Below, one piece after another: positions 27,843 to 37,084 of a DNA stretch of 64,000 bases. Origin of the DNA: Bremerella sp. JC817 (lineage in GTDB: Bacteria; Planctomycetota; Planctomycetia; Pirellulales; Pirellulaceae); NCBI RefSeq assembly GCF_040718835.1, contig NZ_JBFEFG010000274.1, positions 124,001 through 188,000 on the forward strand. The letters run 5' to 3'. The position numbers and the translations under genes are program-made. The notes beneath the pieces were generated by a model. That model was not told where the DNA came from. It did no database searches and saw nothing but the letters and a program-made list of their open reading frames with translations. Every line of letters begins with the position of its first letter. The stretch's first letter is position 1.

Positions 27843-28073
27843 TTAGTGGCAGCCACCACCGCCGCATTGAGGCAGACCACATCCACCTCCGCTCGGCATC
27901 GGACCGCAAATCGGCAAGTCGCTCGACTTGCCACCGGTGTGAGCAGCCGGAACGCTCCAGGCCTTCTCGAGCTTGGCGCTGCCGCACTGAGGACACTTCG
28001 GCTTTTCGCCACCACGAACGAGCAATTCAAACTGGCTGTGGCATGCGTCACACGTGTATTCAAACAATGGCAT
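27843..28073 (-). CDS. FmdB-type zinc-ribbon protein with Cys/Gly-rich tail
   Basis: 76 residues. MPLFEYTCDACHSQFELLV with Cys8/Cys11 and CPQC (27/30) is the single zinc ribbon of the FmdB/CxxC_CxxC_SSSS family, small proteins tied by name to formamidase regulation but of unknown function. The tail from residue 55 has four further cysteines (56, 65, 70, 75) in Gly-rich sequence, ending GGGGCH, which could bind a second metal. It is a single gene 60 bp upstream of the leftward PQQ gene. Confidence 0.88.
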   Translation of the reverse strand: MPLFEYTCDACHSQFELLVRGGEKPKCPQCGSAKLEKAWSVPAAHTGGKSSDLPICGPMPSGGGCGLPQCGGGGCH

Positions 28074-28151
28074 CGGTTCACCTGGCGGGAAAATCGGATA
28101 CAGTCAAAACAGGCGTTCGTATTGTAAGTAATTCCCCACGGAACTGCATCC

Positions 28152-28826
28152 ATGACTTCTCGCACCCCCCTCACTCGAGAGCAGTCACGAGCGGTCGACG
28201 TTCTGGCTGCTGAAAAATACCACATTCCGGGCGTCATTCTGATGGAAAACGCCGGACGGGGCTGTGCCGAGCTGCTTCGCTCGAAATCGCCACGCAACGT
28301 GCTCATCTGCTGCGGACCTGGAAACAACGGGGGCGATGGCTATGTCATTGCCCGGCAACTCGATTTGCACCAGGTTCCGGTGAAGGTTGCCCTGTTCTGC
28401 TCCCGGGAACGTGTCCAGGGCGACGCCGCCATCAATTTTAAAATCTTGACGGCATCTGACATTGAGATTCTGGATGTTTCTGATGAGCCTCTTTGCGAAT
28501 CGTTTCGCGAGGCACTGGCCGGTGCAGACTGGGTTGTCGACGCGATGCTGGGAACCGGAGTCACTTCGCCCCCGCGCGAGCCAATCGCCTCCGCAATTCG
28601 CGCGATCAATGCTTCACCGGCGAAAGTTCTGGCCATCGACATCCCCAGCGGGCTCGACTGCGATACTGGCCAGCCTCATGATCCGACGATCGAAGCCGAT
28701 TTAACCGCGACCTTCGTCACGCCGAAGATTGGCTACGAAACTGCGGTGGCGCAGAAGTACCTGGGGGAATTGCACGTGATCGATATCGGAACTCCGCAGA
28801 AGCTGCTGCGTGAAGTCCTGGGCTAA
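28152..28826 (+). CDS. nnrE: NAD(P)H-hydrate epimerase
   Basis: Repairs damaged NAD(P)H by epimerising R-NADHX to the S form used by the dehydratase. 224 residues covering only the YjeF N-terminal domain. GPGNNGGDGYV (55-65) binds the phosphate, VVDAMLGTG carries the catalytic Asp, and IDIPSGLDCDTG completes the family pattern. The dehydratase domain that E. coli fuses to it is absent and must be encoded elsewhere. The last 4 bp overlap the convergent GNAT gene. Confidence 0.94.
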   Translation: MTSRTPLTREQSRAVDVLAAEKYHIPGVILMENAGRGCAELLRSKSPRNVLICCGPGNNGGDGYVIARQLDLHQVPVKVALFCSRERVQGDAAINFKILTASDIEILDVSDEPLCESFREALAGADWVVDAMLGTGVTSPPREPIASAIRAINASPAKVLAIDIPSGLDCDTGQPHDPTIEADLTATFVTPKIGYETAVAQKYLGELHVIDIGTPQKLLREVLG

Positions 28827-29320
28827 CCTTCGCTCCGAATCGGCTTCTTCCAGAAGCTCATGGCGTCGGTCGCCGGATCACCGGGGAGGAAGCCGTGACG
28901 CAGATAAAGATTCCTCGCTCGGTTATCGGCTCGCACTTCCAGCGTGACAAACGCACAGCCTTCCTGCTCGGCCAGCCAATCGACCGCTTCCAGCAGTGCC
29001 GTGCCGACACCACAGCCTCGGGCATCGGGCGAGACCGCCAAGTCATGAATGTTAAGCAGCGGTCGGGCTTTGAAGGTCGAGAAGCCAATGAAGCAGTTGG
29101 CCAGGCCAACATACTTTCCGTCGATCTCGGCCAGCAGTCCGCGATAGGTATCGACCTTCTTCAGCCGTGGAATCAGATGCAGATAGACATCCTCTGGCAG
29201 AGGCGAACCGCTGCCCATTTCATCGCGAGAGTACTGATCGAGCAGATCGAGCAAGGCCTGTGCGTGGTCTTTGCTTTCCAGATCGATCGCGTGGATCGTG
29301 CCGACGAACGATTGCGTCAC
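28823..29320 (-). CDS. GNAT-family N-acetyltransferase
   Basis: 165 residues. The acetyl-CoA binding motif A is clear in DLAVSPDARGCGVGTALLEAV, and FVTLEVRADNRARNLYLRHGF is motif B. The substrate is unknown; the fold suits amines on small molecules or protein N-termini. It starts at GTG. It lies 35 bp downstream of the DacZ-like gene on the same strand, so the two are probably cotranscribed. Confidence 0.88.
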   Translation of the reverse strand: MTQSFVGTIHAIDLESKDHAQALLDLLDQYSRDEMGSGSPLPEDVYLHLIPRLKKVDTYRGLLAEIDGKYVGLANCFIGFSTFKARPLLNIHDLAVSPDARGCGVGTALLEAVDWLAEQEGCAFVTLEVRADNRARNLYLRHGFLPGDPATDAMSFWKKPIRSEG

Positions 29321-29355
29321 ATGCGCCTCGTGGGGATCGAAGGCGGACTAGCGAA

Positions 29356-30294
29356 CTAGTCAGAACCGCCTTGTTGAGGATTGTCGAAATCGAGATCCTT
29401 CCACTTCATCGCTCGGCGCGAAGGCTCGATTCGCAGAACGACTTCTCCTCCCTGGAACAAGCGGACCGTGCCATTCGATTCGCTGACGGCGATCGAGATT
29501 GCCTTGGTCTTCTTGCTGATGGCTGCCGCAGCCCAGTGCCGGGCACCCAGTCCCTTGCTCAGCGTGACGCTGGCCGAGGTGACATCAAGCATTCGCCCGG
29601 CGGCTTCGACCGTGCCGTCGGCGGCGACCACGAAGGCACCATCCAGCTGGGCGATTTCTTTCAGGTTCTCGCGGACACTTCGGTCGCCGATGTGCCGGTC
29701 TTTCTTGGCGTAACCCTTCAGCGGATCGAAGCCGCTAGGGGCGCTGTTGCTGAGCACCTTGCGATGGTCGCCCACCACAAAGCAAGTTCCGACCGGCTTC
29801 CCTTCGCGGCCTTCGCGACCGATCTCGACCGCCAGGTCGACGACGATCTTCAGGGTCTCGAGCGGAACGCTGGTCTCCAGCTTGCGGAGATCCCGCGAGG
29901 TAAGGCGGCCCAGACGTTCGTCGAGGCGAATGAAGCTGATCGTGTCGATCCGCTCTTCATCAAAACCGCTGTACAAAGAGACAACTCGGGCACCGGTAGA
30001 AAGCTGGTCGTTGGCAACGGCCTCGACCAGGGCGTGCATCAGCTTTTCGAGGATGGGGCTTTCTTCCAGCTCGACGACCACGCCATGCAGCCCGGTCTCT
30101 TCGATGCCGACCAGGAATTCATCCCGGTCGGCAGCCACGATCACTTTGTGGCCTTCAGCAATTGCCTTGAGCTTGTCCCACTCAGGCATGCCATCCACAA
30201 AAATGAGTACCGCGTCCGCTTCCGCGACTTCGAGCATTCGAATCGCGAGCTTGAAAAACTCGGTGAACTGATTCGAGAGCTTTTGATATTTCAT
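29356..30294 (-). CDS. DacZ-like diadenylate cyclase (c-di-AMP synthase)
   Basis: 312 residues. The C-terminal DAC (DisA_N) domain, about 175-290, has the DGA motif in QLDGAFVVAADG (218-220) and GLGARHWAAAAIS at the RHR site (252-254), where the usual second Arg is Trp. The N-terminal 125 residues resemble a pyruvate-kinase C-terminal-like alpha/beta domain (ADAVLIFVDG, KVIVAAD, VVSLYSGF). That combination is the architecture reported for archaeal DacZ enzymes. The protein should make c-di-AMP from ATP in the cytoplasm. No membrane anchor or DisA DNA-binding part is present. The Trp change leaves activity to be tested. Confidence 0.85.
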   Translation of the reverse strand: MKYQKLSNQFTEFFKLAIRMLEVAEADAVLIFVDGMPEWDKLKAIAEGHKVIVAADRDEFLVGIEETGLHGVVVELEESPILEKLMHALVEAVANDQLSTGARVVSLYSGFDEERIDTISFIRLDERLGRLTSRDLRKLETSVPLETLKIVVDLAVEIGREGREGKPVGTCFVVGDHRKVLSNSAPSGFDPLKGYAKKDRHIGDRSVRENLKEIAQLDGAFVVAADGTVEAAGRMLDVTSASVTLSKGLGARHWAAAAISKKTKAISIAVSESNGTVRLFQGGEVVLRIEPSRRAMKWKDLDFDNPQQGGSD

Positions 30295-30437
30295 CCCCAG
30301 CGGAGTTCATTCCCAGGTGTGAAGCAAACCATTAATGCGCGAGTGCCCGCAATCGTAGGCCAGATAGGCCCAAATGACAAGCGATGCACCCGGTTTTCAG
30401 CACGCTGGGGCTCAATTTTTGCCGAATCTGCGTGCCA

Positions 30438-32003
30438 CTAATCGTGCGACGTTTGCAGGATTTCTTGAGTTCGACTACCTGGCTTGGTTCCGAACACCAG
30501 TTGGTCATACAGGACCAACGCGTGCAGGGCATGGCCGCGCGGGCCGATGCTCCAATCGTGTCGCGGATTTTGCTCCAGGATGGTCGTCACATAGTTGACC
30601 GCACGGACAACTTCAGGCGAAGTCAACTTCTCTGGCGGCAACGAGTAGATCAGGAATTCCAGGATATGTCCGGAGGTCTGCAGACGGCGATCGACATCGC
30701 GATCCATGCCTCGGCCCTCGAACCAGTTGGTGCTGAAACTGCCATCAGGATTCTGGATCTGGAAGGAATGCTTATGGTAAGCATTGATGTACTCTTCCGC
30801 CTTTTCCCAGACTCCGTCCATCGGCAGGCCGGCCTTCTTACGGGCAGCCAGGGCAAACGAAATCCCCGTCAGACGGTGGGTACCGCCACAAGCGGCTCCG
30901 ACGACCTTCTGCGTGATCTCTTCTTTCAACAGACGCTCGAGGCTCCACTCCTGGCCATCACGCGACTTCCAGGTGGCGTCGGCAGGCAGATAGTACGACA
31001 GAGCCAGCAGCTTGAAAGTCAGTTCCGACTTCGGAACACAGGTCGCCTTCTCGAATTCGATCAGGTCTTGGACCGTGAAGGTTTGACCATCGACCTGAAT
31101 CTCGTAGGAAGGAGCGACGTAACTTTGGGCCAACATTGCCAGAAACTGCCCATGATGCCCTTGGACGCGAGGACCTTGCTTGGCCATCAGCTGACCATTC
31201 TGCACGGCAAACAAACGATTGCCGCGGCAGGGCTTGTTCCAGCAGACCCAACCAATGGCGCTTACCGGCTGACGATAGTCAGGCGTACGAATGAGGGCAT
31301 CGACACCCCACGGCAAAAAGCCATGCATCGTTTCCCAGACGTCATGCTTCGAGGCATCGCCCGGCTGGGTACGGTAGTAGTAATCGAGAACGCGATGAAT
31401 GCGTGGCTGCAACGCTTGAACATAACCAGGCAGCGGCGGCACGACTTCCGGCTCTTCCATCGGAACCGGTTCGACTTCCACTTCTGCCATCGGCGTCACG
31501 TCGCCCTCTTTGATCGGCTTGGCTTGCTGATCTTGCATCAGCGGGGCAGGCTGCTCGTCGGCTGGCTCGACATCCGCCGGCTGCTCAGCTTCTACCTTCT
31601 CGGTTTTCTCTGGTTTCGCAGGCTGCTCTGGTTTACCTTCCTTTTCCACTTCCAGCGTTGCGGCTGGCAGCTCTTTAGAAGGAGTCAACTCGGCAGCTGG
31701 CTTGTCGGCAGGCTTTTCCGCTGGCTGGGCTTCTTCAGCGGAAGCGTCGCCGGTGGCGGGTTCCAGGACCGGAGCTTCTTCCGAGGTGGTCGGTGGCTGC
31801 GGCTTGAACGGGTCTTTCTTTTCCGCCGGAACCAGCGCGACCCGAATCATCGGACTTTCGGCCGAGCTACCCGCTTCCGAGCCATCTGCAGTATTTAACA
31901 CCGGAGCAACGATCACTTCTTGTGCCGATGCCGTAATGCTGTCCAGGGTTGTCGTGCTCCAGAACGCCAACGCGCCGAGGAGGATTGCAGTCCGTCTTTG
32001 CAT
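30438..32003 (-). CDS. Secreted protein with Pro/Glu-rich linker and helical C-terminal domain
   Basis: 521 residues. A signal peptide (cleaved near ASA27) is followed by about 150 residues of low-complexity sequence rich in Glu, Pro, Ala and Lys (to about 190). The C-terminal 330 residues have repeats of paired helices (VLDYYYRTQPGD, GGTHRLTGISFALAARKKAG, TSGHILEFLIYSLP), suggesting an alpha/alpha-toroid like terpenoid-cyclase or glycan-lyase folds. Family not identified and no catalytic residues assigned. The linker suggests it reaches through or along the cell envelope. Confidence 0.75.
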   Translation of the reverse strand: MQRRTAILLGALAFWSTTTLDSITASAQEVIVAPVLNTADGSEAGSSAESPMIRVALVPAEKKDPFKPQPPTTSEEAPVLEPATGDASAEEAQPAEKPADKPAAELTPSKELPAATLEVEKEGKPEQPAKPEKTEKVEAEQPADVEPADEQPAPLMQDQQAKPIKEGDVTPMAEVEVEPVPMEEPEVVPPLPGYVQALQPRIHRVLDYYYRTQPGDASKHDVWETMHGFLPWGVDALIRTPDYRQPVSAIGWVCWNKPCRGNRLFAVQNGQLMAKQGPRVQGHHGQFLAMLAQSYVAPSYEIQVDGQTFTVQDLIEFEKATCVPKSELTFKLLALSYYLPADATWKSRDGQEWSLERLLKEEITQKVVGAACGGTHRLTGISFALAARKKAGLPMDGVWEKAEEYINAYHKHSFQIQNPDGSFSTNWFEGRGMDRDVDRRLQTSGHILEFLIYSLPPEKLTSPEVVRAVNYVTTILEQNPRHDWSIGPRGHALHALVLYDQLVFGTKPGSRTQEILQTSHD

Positions 32004-32379
32004 GCGTCTAAATCTTCAATTCCTAGGCAGCCTGATGGATGGATAAATAGGCCGCAACAGAGTCAACGGTCAACGCGTTCAGAAACGGGGGGCAAAATGC
32101 ACATGGTGGCATGAATCCTCGCACGGACGAGTGGGGTAGATTTGCGTCCGCGTTAAAGTTTCGAGGCTTAAGCATTTTCGTTTCTGACATTAGTTTACAC
32201 ACCACGCCACGCTTATAGCAAACGGCATCCCGGCTAGAGGAACTATAGAGAAACCGAAGCCATTGGGTGTCTTTGTCTAACCGGCTTGCGCTGACAAACC
32301 GGCTTAAGGAGATCATCCGTCACGCAGCCAATTTGGGGTAACCTTTAGCTAACCCAATCGACCTGCAGTACCAGCGTTT
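32004..32379. other. Intergenic region, no gene seen
   Basis: About 376 bases between two leftward genes. A weak stem (TTGGGG with CCCAA, about 32331-32356) may terminate something leftward but has no T-run. It presumably carries the promoter of the Pro/Glu-rich secreted protein. Confidence 0.5.
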
Positions 32380-33081
32380 CTATCGCAAGAAGCTTGGCAC
32401 TAGTTGCTCAGCAATCGACGTCGTGGGGGGCTCAGGGCTACCGCCATTGGCAAACTCGCGCCACTTGGCCGTATCACCCCTGTAATCGACATTGCTGTGC
32501 TTTCGCAGCGACTGGATCGCTGCGAATCGCATGGCGGGATCGCGTGCGTCGAGAGCCGGCACCAAGGCCTGCTTGGCGGCTTCCGAAGAAAAACCACCCA
32601 GCGAGTTGGCAGCCGTTAAACGCACGTCATAGTCGCGATCGCGAATTAACACGTCGCCCAGCAGGGCAACCGCTTCAGGATTCTTCGACTCACCCAACGC
32701 CAGGACCGCTTCTCGGCGAACATCCGCATCTGGGTCGAATAGCGAAGATCGCATGCCTGGCATCGCTTCTGGAACCGTCATCTGCCCCAGGGCTCGCAGC
32801 ATATGCACGCGAATCACCGAGTTCTCTTCGGTCGGTAACGCCTCGGCGATCTTCGTGGCGTGTTCGATCTGTTTCTCCGCCGGTAAGCGCGACGCGCTGC
32901 TGGCCAACTGATCGAGCTCTTCGATCCGCTGGGTTGGCGTCGGTCCATATTTGGCAAAGTCGGCTGGATCGTCGTTGTCCCACCAAATGATCGGATCGAC
33001 GATCGCACCGTTCGAGGCACATCCTGACAGCGTCAGTACGACAACCACCAAGATTCCGCAAAGCGTGGACTTCTGGTCCAT
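32380..33081 (-). CDS. Lipoprotein with HEAT repeats
   Basis: 233 residues. The signal peptide ends in the lipobox LTLSGC (Cys21). From about residue 85 there are HEAT-type helical pairs: VIRVHMLRALGQM, DADVRREAVLALGES, DYDVRLTAANSLGGF, DPAMRFAAIQSLRKH. These form a scaffold for protein binding, here anchored to a membrane. Partner unknown. The ATG at 33081 is clear. Confidence 0.86.
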   Translation of the reverse strand: MDQKSTLCGILVVVVLTLSGCASNGAIVDPIIWWDNDDPADFAKYGPTPTQRIEELDQLASSASRLPAEKQIEHATKIAEALPTEENSVIRVHMLRALGQMTVPEAMPGMRSSLFDPDADVRREAVLALGESKNPEAVALLGDVLIRDRDYDVRLTAANSLGGFSSEAAKQALVPALDARDPAMRFAAIQSLRKHSNVDYRGDTAKWREFANGGSPEPPTTSIAEQLVPSFLR

Positions 33082-33456
33082 GAAATTTGTCCAACTGGCC
33101 TAGAGATAAAGACTTTTGCGATGTAAGCGGGCGAACGCTACCAAAATCGGCGGCCCGGTTCCAGGTGAATTCATGCCCGTTTTTTGTGCCTACGAACGCC
33201 CTCACAAAAAGTTCCTGGGAATGTTTTCCATCCGCCGGAAAAACTGATATCGTAAGGGCTTAGCGCGATCGGACAGGCTTCATTTTGCCAGCATGTCGAG
33301 TCAAACTCGGCAAGATCGGACGCTATCGAACGAAATACTGCTGAAGTTTATCGCGACGACCGCCAGCGACTTTCCTGAAGGTAGCGTCTGGCAATGCTGC
33401 ATAAGACCTTATCGTTCGTTTCGACCTTCGCTCTTCACCCCCTCGGGAGGCTATCG
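33082..33456. other. Divergent intergenic region
   Basis: About 375 bases between the HEAT lipoprotein (leftward) and the SPFH operon (rightward). No gene is supported. Promoters for both should be here. It includes an inverted motif, GTCGAGTC/GACTCGAC-like, near 33300, but nothing conclusive. Confidence 0.4.
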
Positions 33457-33984
33457 GTGATCGACCCTCAACAACACGCCAAGAATCGCGGGCTCGTCGA
33501 GTCCATTTTGAAGTACATTCCTGGCTTTTCCGGCTATCTATCGCGTGAATATCGCCGCGAGAGTGATAGCATGACACGCGACTTTCTTGCGGACAAACTG
33601 CAAAAGTCGAAGAAGGGGCTCGATGAATATGGCCACACCTTGGTTGCTTTGGGTGCTTTAGATCAACTGCCGATGCTAGAGAGACTTCGGAGCCGACTCG
33701 ACCTGGCGATCAATCGCCTGAAGGCCCAGATGCCGGGCTACAGTGGCTTCTTCGATTTCGTTCAAGTCGACGAGGAACTGCTGACCGACATTTACGAACA
33801 CGACCTGGCTCTGGTCCAACAGGTCGATGCCATTGCCACCGAAATTGAAGGGTTGGCCACCACGCAGCTGACACCGGCCCAAGTGGTGCCTCAGATCACT
33901 GCCAAGCTGGATGGCCTGCTGCAGAAGATCGACCACCGCGAGAACATGCTGAAAGGTGTCGCCGCCGGTCCCAACGACGGCTAG
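33457..33984 (+). CDS. Hypothetical helical protein, first gene of the SPFH operon
   Basis: 175 residues, almost entirely helical and soluble. The N-terminus has the pattern LKYIPGFSGYLSREYRRESD, a proline-glycine knuckle followed by a charged helix. I recall similar small proteins beside SPFH/YdjI genes in several phyla; this was not checked. The GTG at 33457 is chosen over an ATG at 33394 because GGGAGG lies six bases upstream. It is followed after 71 bp by the SPFH gene on the same strand, so the two very likely act together. Confidence 0.75.
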   Translation: MIDPQQHAKNRGLVESILKYIPGFSGYLSREYRRESDSMTRDFLADKLQKSKKGLDEYGHTLVALGALDQLPMLERLRSRLDLAINRLKAQMPGYSGFFDFVQVDEELLTDIYEHDLALVQQVDAIATEIEGLATTQLTPAQVVPQITAKLDGLLQKIDHRENMLKGVAAGPNDG

Positions 33985-34055
33985 TCTTTGCCAACGCCCA
34001 ATAACCCAACCATCTCGTCATCGCCTTACGGCAAGAAGAAAGAGGAATACCACTG

Positions 34056-35471
34056 ATGAGCCTTCAACTGGAAGTCATTCAGTTCTTCGACAACTCGAAT
34101 CGCTCCATCGTCCATCGCATGCCACCCGAAGGTTCGGCCGCGATCAAGTATGGCGCCCAGCTCATCGTCCAACAGAATCAGGAAGCCGTCTTCTTTCTCG
34201 ATGGCAAGGCGATGGATTCGTTCGGTCCAGGCCGCTACACGCTGCAGACCCAGAACATCCCGCTGATCACCAGCATTCTGACCATTCCGTGGGAGAAGTC
34301 GCCGTTTCAGGCTTCGGTCTACTACTTCGGCAAGCAAACCTTCCTCGATCAGAAGTGGGGCACGCGTCAGCCGATCACGGTTCGCGACCGCGATTTCGGC
34401 ATGATCCGCCTGCGCAGCTTCGGTAAGTTTTCGTTCCGCGTAGTCGATGCCCCGCTAATGCTCAACACGATCGTTGGCACGCAAGGCAAATACACGACGG
34501 ACGATGTTTCGTCTTACTTGAAAGACCTGATCGTCTCGCGTTTGACCGATCTGCTGGGAACCTCGCAGATCAGCATGCTCGACTTGCCCAGCAAGTTCGA
34601 TGAAATCGCCGCTGGTACACGCATCAAAGTTGCCGACGACTTCACCAAGTACGGCCTCGAACTGGTCGACTTCTTCATCAACGCGATTACTCCGCCGGAA
34701 GAAGTACAGAAGGCGATCGACGCGCGAAGCAGCATGGGCGCGATCGGCGACCTTCGAGCGTTCACCATGTATCAAGCGGCCAACAGCATGAGCAAGATGG
34801 CCGAGAACGGCGGCGATGGCTCGGGCCCTGGTGCCATGCAAATGGGGATGGGCGCGGGCTTCGGTATGATGATGCCCGGCATGATGAACGCCGCGATGCA
34901 GGGCTATCAGGCTCCAGGCATGGCCCCGCAAGGTGGACCGGCTCCTCAGCCAATGGGCAATCAACCTGGGCAGGCACCAGGTGTGGTTCCGGCGGCACCG
35001 ATGGGTGGCGGCCTGAGCTTCGACGACTTGCAAGGCCCGGCCGGAACGGTTCCGGCACAAACCTTGAGTGCCCGCGACATCATCAAGCATGTTGCCCAGA
35101 CGAGCGGTTGGCCCCTGACCGAAACAAATGAAAACCTCTGGACGGTCAACGTTCCGGTCAATGCACTTCGCAAGCAGAACGTGAACATCATGTTCGGCCA
35201 GAAAGATGACGACGGCAACGAGTTGGTCGTTTACAACAGCCTTTGCGGACCTGCCAACGAACGCAATGCGATGGCACTGCTGCGTTACAACACGAAGATG
35301 ATTCATGGTGCGTTCGCCGTCGAGAAATTCGACTCGGGCGAAGTGATTACCGTGCGAGCCAACCAACTGGCCGACGCCATCGACCAACTGGAAGTCACCA
35401 AAACCATCACCGCGATCGCGTGGCAGGCCGACAAGGTCGAAGAGAAACTGCTGGGAACGGACAACTACTAA
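34056..35471 (+). CDS. SPFH-domain protein (YdjI-like) with chaperone-like C-terminal domain
   Basis: 471 residues. Residues about 20-240 are an SPFH/virion-core-like domain ([21 protein letters not shown], then [19 protein letters not shown]). A linker rich in Gly, Met and Pro (about 250-345) follows. The last 125 residues resemble a YbjN/type III secretion chaperone fold ([58 protein letters not shown]). No membrane segment is seen, unlike stomatins. SPFH proteins form membrane-associated rings or scaffolds. It is the second gene of the operon starting at 33457 and ends at a terminator-like stem. Confidence 0.85.
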   Translation: MSLQLEVIQFFDNSNRSIVHRMPPEGSAAIKYGAQLIVQQNQEAVFFLDGKAMDSFGPGRYTLQTQNIPLITSILTIPWEKSPFQASVYYFGKQTFLDQKWGTRQPITVRDRDFGMIRLRSFGKFSFRVVDAPLMLNTIVGTQGKYTTDDVSSYLKDLIVSRLTDLLGTSQISMLDLPSKFDEIAAGTRIKVADDFTKYGLELVDFFINAITPPEEVQKAIDARSSMGAIGDLRAFTMYQAANSMSKMAENGGDGSGPGAMQMGMGAGFGMMMPGMMNAAMQGYQAPGMAPQGGPAPQPMGNQPGQAPGVVPAAPMGGGLSFDDLQGPAGTVPAQTLSARDIIKHVAQTSGWPLTETNENLWTVNVPVNALRKQNVNIMFGQKDDDGNELVVYNSLCGPANERNAMALLRYNTKMIHGAFAVEKFDSGEVITVRANQLADAIDQLEVTKTITAIAWQADKVEEKLLGTDNY

Positions 35472-35499
35472 AACGTAGCCTTTTCCAAGACAACCATCC

Positions 35500-35541
35500 G
35501 CGAGGCGATACCCCCAAGGTGTCGCCTTGCTTGTTTCTTGC
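35500..35541 (+). terminator. Possible terminator of the SPFH operon
   Basis: AGGCGATA and TGTCGCCT pair (one G-U) around a 9-base loop, with a T-containing tail (TGCTTGTTTCTTG). It lies 30 bp after the stop codon. Confidence 0.6.
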
Positions 35542-35643
35542 CTTCATCGAGCGAGTTCCGCGTAGCGAACCTGACCTGGCGAAGCGGTGTCTCGGAAGTT
35601 GCCTGAGATCTTTCATGCCGCCAACTTGCCAGGCAGGGCCTTA

Positions 35644-36615
35644 ATGACCGACGACGAATTCCTCCATGCGTTTCTCGACTGCACGCTCAAGGCAGAAGAC
35701 TGGACGCATGAAGCGCACGTCCGGGCCGCCTTTCTGATCGCCTCTCGCCATCCGTGGGCGGAAGCCATGCCTGCCATTCGAGCGACTATTCAAGCATTTA
35801 ATCGCGCGACAAAGACTCCCGAATCGCTCGATCGCGGCTATCATGAGACGATCACCCAGGCCTTCATGCGTTTGATTTTCGTCGCGACTCATCAGACAGG
35901 TCCGCACGCCACCGCCCAAGATTTCCTTCGCCGCCATCAAGACCTTTCCACCAAAGAGGCGCTGCAGCGATATTACTCGCCTGAAAGATTGCGGACCTGG
36001 ATGGCTAAACGCTGTTTCCTATTACCAGACCTTCAACCACTACCCAGACTGGAAGGGGAATCGATGCCGGAACATCTCTCGACGGAACAGCTCGACGCTG
36101 GACTGCCGCTGATCGAACAATCACCATGCGAAGAAGGCAAGCTCGAGTCGATCGTCATTCGTCCCACGACCGATCAGCGTGAGAGTCTCGCCTTCTGCGA
36201 GTTGAGCCTGGCCGGCGGTGTGCATGGCGATAACTGGGCACTGGGTTGTTGGATGTCGCTGCCCGATGGCTCGCCTCATCCCGATGTTCAGGTCGCCATC
36301 ATGAACTCCCGCGCCATCGACCTGATTGCCGGCGATCGTTCGCGATGGGCGTTGGCAGGCGACAACTTGTTCGTCGACATGAACCTCTCGAAAGAAAATC
36401 TTCCGGTGGGACAACGCATCGTCATTGGCGAAGCCGAGCTCGAAATCACCGAAGTCGCCCATAACGGATGTGGCAAGTTCTCGGAACGCTTCGGCCCCGA
36501 TGCCACGCGTTGGGTTAACTCAAAAGTCGGCAAGCAGCTTCACCTGCGCGGCATCTACGCGCGGATCGTGAAGGATGGCCTGGTCCGCGTTGGCGATACG
36601 ATCACCAAGATCTAG
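35644..36615 (+). CDS. MOSC-domain protein with an extra N-terminal domain
   Basis: 323 residues. The C-terminal half (about 165-318) is a MOSC domain: SVVIRP-like start, GVHGDNWALG, VAIMNSRAIDLIAG, DLFVDMNLSKENLP, and Cys276 in HNGCGKFSERFG, the position of the sulfur-carrying Cys in molybdenum-cofactor sulfurases. The first 115 residues belong to another conserved fold with WTHEAHVRAAF and a GYHETITQAFMRLI motif, which I recall as a separate small family. The fusion is unusual. It probably transfers sulfur or acts on an amidoxime-type or thiol substrate. The ATG at 35644 is chosen because the sequence before it is not protein-like. Confidence 0.85.
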   Translation: MTDDEFLHAFLDCTLKAEDWTHEAHVRAAFLIASRHPWAEAMPAIRATIQAFNRATKTPESLDRGYHETITQAFMRLIFVATHQTGPHATAQDFLRRHQDLSTKEALQRYYSPERLRTWMAKRCFLLPDLQPLPRLEGESMPEHLSTEQLDAGLPLIEQSPCEEGKLESIVIRPTTDQRESLAFCELSLAGGVHGDNWALGCWMSLPDGSPHPDVQVAIMNSRAIDLIAGDRSRWALAGDNLFVDMNLSKENLPVGQRIVIGEAELEITEVAHNGCGKFSERFGPDATRWVNSKVGKQLHLRGIYARIVKDGLVRVGDTITKI

Positions 36616-37084
36616 CCGCAGACCATCTCTCCGCCTGGCGGCCAATCTCGATAGCGAGCTGGTTCTCGTCGTTCAGCAAAATCTCGGCCTGCTGACAATA
36701 TGCCGAGGCCAGGATCGACGTTTTCGCCACTGAAGACATCGACCGTGGCGACATTCCAGCCTTCAATGGATCTTGCTCTTGGTTTCTTGCAATTTAGACC
36801 TGTGGCGTGACGTAGCACTTTAACGTTCTAGCAGGACAATTTTTTCGTGCGGCGATTGCGGCCGTTTTGGCAGTTATCATTCTTGATTAGCTCCCCAGGC
36901 TCATGAGTCCCGCCAAACAGCACCCACGCTGCCATCCTAGATACCTGCCAGAGCGAACCTACCCAGGTCATTTTGCGGTTAGTGCATAGCGTTCGATGTT
37001 AGTGCAGTTGTAGCACTCGTTTCAGAAATTCATACTACCGAGGCCGGCAGTTCCACCCCCAGAGAAGCTTGACGTTAGAAAAAG
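36616..37084. other. Intergenic region, no gene seen
   Basis: About 470 bases between two rightward genes. A short leftward frame near 36612-36818 starts at GTG, has no ribosome-binding site and is not recognisable, so I do not call it. The stretch 36820-37080 is AT-richer and may hold the promoter of the next gene. Confidence 0.5.

Noticed and set aside
36612..36818. A 68-codon minus-strand frame after the MOSC gene
   Set aside because: GTG start without a Shine-Dalgarno sequence; nothing conserved recognised. It could be a remnant but cannot be supported.
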